Below are positions 60,578 through 64,000 of a stretch of 64,000 nucleotides of DNA, one piece after another; position 1 is the stretch's first letter, and each line of letters opens with the position of its first letter. The stretch is from Lutibacter sp. Hel_I_33_5. Its GTDB lineage: Bacteria; Bacteroidota; Bacteroidia; Flavobacteriales; Flavobacteriaceae. The notes beneath the pieces were generated by a model. The model worked only from the letters and a program-made list of their open reading frames with translations, did no database searches and had not been told where the DNA came from. The translations under genes and the position numbers were made by a program. The stretch is from NCBI RefSeq assembly GCF_007827455.1, contig NZ_VISM01000001.1, positions 2,581,501-2,645,500 of the forward strand, in the 5' to 3' direction.

Positions 60578-61558
60578 ATGAAAAAAAATATTGCCATCAT
60601 TATGGGTGGATATTCTTCGGAAGTTGATATCTCTTTAAAAAGTGGAAATGTTGTCTATAATCATGTAGATAAAGAAAAATATAATCCATATAGAGTTCAT
60701 GTTTTACAAGAAGGTTGGACGGTTTTAGATGATGAGAATACTGAATATCCAATTGATAAAAACGATTTTTCTTTTTCACGTAATGGTAGTAAAGTTATTT
60801 TCGATTGTGTATTTAATGCAATTCACGGTTCGCCAGGAGAAAACGGAACTGTTTTAGCGTATTTTGATTTAATAGGATTAAAACATACGTCAGCATCTTT
60901 TTATCAAATGGCGTTAACGTTTAATAAACGTGATACCTTAAGTGTTGTAAAACAATACGGAATTCCTGCTGCAACATCAGTATATTTAAATCAAGGTGAT
61001 GCAATAAACTTAGATGCTATTATTGAAAAAGTTGGTTTGCCTTGTTTTATAAAACCAAATAATGCGGGTTCTAGTTTTGGAATTTCAAAAGCTCACACAA
61101 AAGAAGAAATGAATCCTGCGTTAGAAAAAGCGTATGCAGAAGATTCAGAAATTTTAATTGAGTCTTTTTTAGATGGAACAGAAGTTTCGGTTGGAGTAAT
61201 TCAATATAAAGGAAAAACGAAAGTATTGCCAATTACAGAAATTGTTACTGAAAATGACTTCTTTGATTATGAAGCTAAATACGAAGGGAAATCGCAAGAA
61301 ATTACACCAGCAAGAATTTCTGATGATGAAGAGAAACGAGTACGAGAAATCGCTAAAAAAGTATATGAAATTTTAAATATGTCTGGTTTTTCACGATCAG
61401 AATATATTTTGGTAGATGGAATTCCACATTTCTTAGAAATGAATACAGTTCCAGGTTTAACAGAAGAAAGTATTTTACCTCAACAAGCTAATGAAGCAGG
61501 GATTTCTTTACAAGCGTTATTTTCTAATGCTATTGAAACCGCTTTAAAAGCAAGTTGA
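60578..61558 (+). CDS. ddl: D-alanine--D-alanine ligase
   Basis: A 326-residue ATP-grasp enzyme that joins two D-Ala for peptidoglycan. Motifs are IIMGGYSSEVDISLKSG, HGSPGENGT, IKPNNAGSSFGISKA and FLEMNTVPGLTEES. Neighbouring the PASTA protein gene fits a cell-wall setting. coaD follows after 66 bases and may be cotranscribed. The length and start are typical. Identification is secure. Confidence 0.96.
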   Translation: MKKNIAIIMGGYSSEVDISLKSGNVVYNHVDKEKYNPYRVHVLQEGWTVLDDENTEYPIDKNDFSFSRNGSKVIFDCVFNAIHGSPGENGTVLAYFDLIGLKHTSASFYQMALTFNKRDTLSVVKQYGIPAATSVYLNQGDAINLDAIIEKVGLPCFIKPNNAGSSFGISKAHTKEEMNPALEKAYAEDSEILIESFLDGTEVSVGVIQYKGKTKVLPITEIVTENDFFDYEAKYEGKSQEITPARISDDEEKRVREIAKKVYEILNMSGFSRSEYILVDGIPHFLEMNTVPGLTEESILPQQANEAGISLQALFSNAIETALKAS

Positions 61559-61624
61559 TTTGTTATATGTTTATTTGTAAAACAGATGAATTTTTAAACA
61601 AATAAACGATTAAACATTTTTATT

Positions 61625-62080
61625 ATGAAAAAAGCTGTATTCCCAGGGTCATTTGATCCAATAACATTAGGTCATGTAGATATTATTAGAAGAGCCATTC
61701 CACTTTTTGATGAAATAATTATTGCTATTGGCGTAAACGCTAAGAAGAATTACATGTTTTCTTTAGATGAACGTAAGAACTTTATCGGAAGCACTTTTTT
61801 TGCTGAAGACAAAATTTCTGTAGAAACTTATTCTGGTTTAACAGTAGATTATTGTAAAAGCATCAATGCTGATTTTATTTTACGTGGATTAAGAAATCCT
61901 GCCGATTTTGAGTTTGAAAAAGCAATTGCACAAACCAATAGAAAATTATCAGGCATTGAGACTGTGTTTTTATTAACTAGTGCAGATACGTCTTTTATTA
62001 GTTCTTCGATTGTGAGAGATATCATGCGAAATGGAGGTGATGCAACACAGTTAATTCCTCCTTCGGTTAAAATAAAATAG
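61625..62080 (+). CDS. coaD: Phosphopantetheine adenylyltransferase
   Basis: A 151-residue cytidylyltransferase-fold enzyme that makes dephospho-CoA in CoA synthesis. The ATP-binding pattern GSFDPITLGH (Ser9, His17) and the second motif SFISSSIVRDI are intact. FILRGLRNPADFEFEKAI is characteristic. It lies between ddl and the M14 peptidase. Identification is secure. Confidence 0.97.
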   Translation: MKKAVFPGSFDPITLGHVDIIRRAIPLFDEIIIAIGVNAKKNYMFSLDERKNFIGSTFFAEDKISVETYSGLTVDYCKSINADFILRGLRNPADFEFEKAIAQTNRKLSGIETVFLLTSADTSFISSSIVRDIMRNGGDATQLIPPSVKIK

Positions 62081-62097
62081 CAATATTTAACTGTTAT

Positions 62098-62118
62098 ATC
62101 AAGCGGAGTCGAGATATC
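62098..62118. repeat. Single AGCGGAGTCGAGA repeat fragment
   Basis: ATATCAAGCGGAGTCGAGAT is one base away from the GAGCGCAGTCGAGA core seen at the GIY-YIG unit. It occupies most of the short coaD-M14 spacer. Confidence 0.5.
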
Positions 62119-62146
62119 TTATATAATTAACTAAAAGTATTTAATT

Positions 62147-63898
62147 TTGAAAAGGCTACTACAATATTTTCTGATTTTTATTTTGATAGTTTCATGTCAG
62201 CAAGAAAAAAAAGAAGCTGAAAAAGATTTTACAACCCTATTTGAAAAATCAGGCGGAACTGAAACTCCAGAATATGAAGCCGTAATTTCTTATTATAAAG
62301 ATTTAGCCAATAGTTTTAGCGAAATTTCATTATTTGAAATAGGTGAAACCGACTCTGGAAAACCTTTACATTTAGTTGTTTTTAATACTGATGGAAAAAC
62401 TGACTTAAATAAAATAAAGACTAGCTCTAAAAATCGGGTATTAATTAATAATGGAATTCACCCTGGAGAATCTGACGGAATTGATGCTTCGATGTTATTA
62501 TTACGTGATATAGTAAAAAATGATTCGTTAAAAACTAAATATAAAAACTCCTTGATTTGTGTAATTCCTGTGTATAATATTGGTGGTGCATTAAATAGAA
62601 ATTCGCATACGAGAGCAAATCAACAAGGACCAAAAGAATATGGTTTTAGAGGAAACGCTAGAAATTTTGATTTAAATAGAGATTTTATAAAACAAGACAC
62701 AAAAAATGCTGTTGCTTTTGCAGAAATATTTCATGCTGTGAATCCAGATGTATTTGTAGATAATCATGTAAGTAATGGAGCAGATTATCAATACGCAATT
62801 ACACATTTGTATACGCAACATAATAAATTAGGAGGGAAGCTAGGTGCTTTTTTGGAAGAAGAAATGCGACCTGATTTAGAAAACTCTCTCAATAAAAAGG
62901 GAATTGATATTACACCCTATGTTAATGTTTGGGGTACAACTCCAGAAAAAGGATGGAGTCAGTTTTTTGATTCGCCAAGATACTCAACAGGATACACAAC
63001 CTTATTTAATACGTTTGGTTTAATGGTTGAAACTCACATGTTAAAACCGTATAAAACTAGAGTAGAACAAACGTATGAATTACTATTTTCTACCTTAGAT
63101 TTTACAGAGAATCAATCAGTAAAAATTAAAGAATTAAGAAAAAATGTAGTTCAAGAATTAATCGATAAAAAAACATATCCGATTACTTTTAAAGTTGATA
63201 AAGAAAATCCATCAACATTTTCTTTTAAAGGCTATGAAGGAGAAATAATTGATAGTAAGGTAACAACTGGTAAACGGTTGTTTTATGATAAAACGAAGCC
63301 TTTTAAAAAAGAGGTTAATTATTTCAATAACTATGTTGCTACAAAAAAAGTAACGATTCCTAAAGCATATATTTTACAACAAGGTTGGCATAAAATTATT
63401 GATCGATTAGAAAACAATAACATCGAATTTACTCGAATAAAAAAGGACACAGTTATAACTGTTGAGGTGAATCATATTGCAGATTATAAAACGAGAAAAT
63501 CAGCCTATGAAGGTCATTATTTACATTACAATACTTCCGTAACAAAATCAAAAGAAGAGATTCATTTTAAAAAAGGTGCTATTTATATTCCTACGAATCA
63601 AAATGGAATACGATATATTATTGAAACCTTAGAAGCAGAAGCGGTAGATTCATTTTATAATTGGAATTTTTTTGATACAATTTTGCAGCAAAAAGAAGGA
63701 TATTCTCCTTATGTTTTTGAAGATGTTGCTGAGCAATTTTTAAAAGAAAATCCAGCAATAAAATTAGCTTATGAAGAGAAATTAAAAAGTAATGTTGATT
63801 TTGCTAAAAATTCTAGAGCGCAATTATATTGGATTTATAAACAAACGCCACATTATGAAAAGGCGCATTTAAGAATGCCAGTTTTTAAAGTTTATTAA
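62147..63898 (+). CDS. M14 family zinc carboxypeptidase (lipoprotein)
   Basis: A 583-residue exported protein with a lipobox (ILIVSCQQ). The M14 zinc-site motif NGIHPGESDGID supplies His and Glu, with RDF and VDNHVSNGADYQ downstream giving the third ligand. The C-terminal region has mixed domains of unknown role. The start is TTG at 62147 because no ATG gives a signal peptide. It probably cleaves peptides at the cell surface. It converges with a response-regulator-like gene end. Confidence 0.87.
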   Translation: MKRLLQYFLIFILIVSCQQEKKEAEKDFTTLFEKSGGTETPEYEAVISYYKDLANSFSEISLFEIGETDSGKPLHLVVFNTDGKTDLNKIKTSSKNRVLINNGIHPGESDGIDASMLLLRDIVKNDSLKTKYKNSLICVIPVYNIGGALNRNSHTRANQQGPKEYGFRGNARNFDLNRDFIKQDTKNAVAFAEIFHAVNPDVFVDNHVSNGADYQYAITHLYTQHNKLGGKLGAFLEEEMRPDLENSLNKKGIDITPYVNVWGTTPEKGWSQFFDSPRYSTGYTTLFNTFGLMVETHMLKPYKTRVEQTYELLFSTLDFTENQSVKIKELRKNVVQELIDKKTYPITFKVDKENPSTFSFKGYEGEIIDSKVTTGKRLFYDKTKPFKKEVNYFNNYVATKKVTIPKAYILQQGWHKIIDRLENNNIEFTRIKKDTVITVEVNHIADYKTRKSAYEGHYLHYNTSVTKSKEEIHFKKGAIYIPTNQNGIRYIIETLEAEAVDSFYNWNFFDTILQQKEGYSPYVFEDVAEQFLKENPAIKLAYEEKLKSNVDFAKNSRAQLYWIYKQTPHYEKAHLRMPVFKVY

Positions 63899-64000
63899 TT
63901 TTCTAAAACAGAATTTATCACTTCTAAAAGCTCATTTGACGTATAGGGTTTAGAAATTACTCTAGAAAAACCAAGTTTTTTATAACGTCTAATATCATCT
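63895..64000 (-). CDS. C-terminal end of a response-regulator receiver domain protein (partial)
   Basis: The last 34 or so codons on the minus strand read GFSRVISKPYTSNELLEVIN and end in SVLEN. The invariant Lys-Pro of receiver domains is visible. The gene continues beyond the right edge, so neither its N-terminus nor its partner domain is known. Its stop overlaps the M14 stop codon by two bases. Confidence 0.7.
   Translation of the reverse strand, partial: DDIRRYKKLGFSRVISKPYTSNELLEVINSVLEN

Overview
The window is a chromosomal segment of an AT-rich marine Flavobacteriia/Flavobacteriaceae bacterium, probably Polaribacter- or Tenacibaculum-like (the genus is a guess). The evidence is the TAnnTTTG-type -7 promoter boxes, weak Shine-Dalgarno signals, a type IX secretion C-terminal sorting domain, a TonB receptor with a carboxypeptidase-like N-domain, PafA-type phosphatase, DUF6090 genes and an N-terminal SerB-SerA fusion. 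Most of it is ordinary core metabolism. Inserted into it are three kinds of accessory DNA: short dispersed palindromes, a cassette-like island, and a tandem paralogue array.

Layout. 1-4.8 kb: leuCD, an isopropylmalate/citramalate synthase and leuB (leucine biosynthesis). 4.9-8.3 kb: a PrsW-like membrane protease, a frameshifted secreted protein and a PafA phosphatase. 8.4-11.7 kb: MlaE/MlaF-type lipid transporter subunits, tRNA-Lys and a DUF389 membrane protein. 12-19 kb: mannose-1-phosphate guanylyltransferase, SprT-like protein and an SDR in one minus-strand operon, then an amidohydrolase, a methyltransferase, a beta-helix lipoprotein and a glutaminyl cyclase. 19-21.3 kb: ribosomal protein L31 type B and an FMN-binding glutamate synthase domain protein, separated by a 300-bp repeat region. 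21.25-24.8 kb: an accessory island (erythromycin-esterase-like, DUF998, YegP-like and HEPN genes) bounded by related inverted boundary motifs. 24.9-30.7 kb: gcvP, a UbiA-like membrane protein and a SerB-SerA fusion. 30.8-44.5 kb: a long plus-strand kynurenine/3-hydroxyanthranilate degradation cluster (kynU, kmo, aminomuconate deaminase, aminomuconate-semialdehyde dehydrogenase, 3-hydroxyanthranilate dioxygenase, ACMS decarboxylase). It is interrupted by an S41 peptidase, DUF1697, four tandem DUF6090 genes, a DUF6500 gene and a GIY-YIG nuclease unit. 44.5-52.2 kb: a TonB receptor and a DUF2141/DUF2306/TPR operon sharing one promoter architecture, an AraC regulator pair and NDH-2. 52.2-64 kb: dnaK, DUF2853, sdaA, yaaA, a PD-(D/E)XK-like orphan, rluD-like, a PASTA protein, ddl, coaD, an M14 peptidase and the end of a response-regulator-like gene.

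How the genes work together. The kynurenine cluster encodes successive steps from kynurenine to 4-oxalocrotonate. The tryptophan dioxygenase, formamidase and final hydratase/aldolase steps are not in the window. The SerB-SerA fusion (serine synthesis), gcvP (glycine cleavage) and sdaA (serine deamination) surround one-carbon metabolism but are separate transcription units.

Most interesting signals. (1) A GIY-YIG nuclease gene is framed on both sides by a 26-bp inverted repeat whose core recurs elsewhere in the window, including as an in-frame insertion in kmo. This looks like a minimal mobile unit. (2) The 21-24.8 kb island has boundary sequences (TAGYTAAYGTTGTTGT and AGTTGTaaaac) in inverted pairs around passenger genes, suggesting an uncharacterised gene-cassette system. 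(3) Four DUF6090 paralogues have a near-constant membrane-anchor half and fully divergent second halves; two of the junctions use the next gene's ATGATTAA as the stop codon. (4) Two operons share 21-bp-spaced direct repeats at identical distances from their start codons, the pattern expected of a LytTR regulon.
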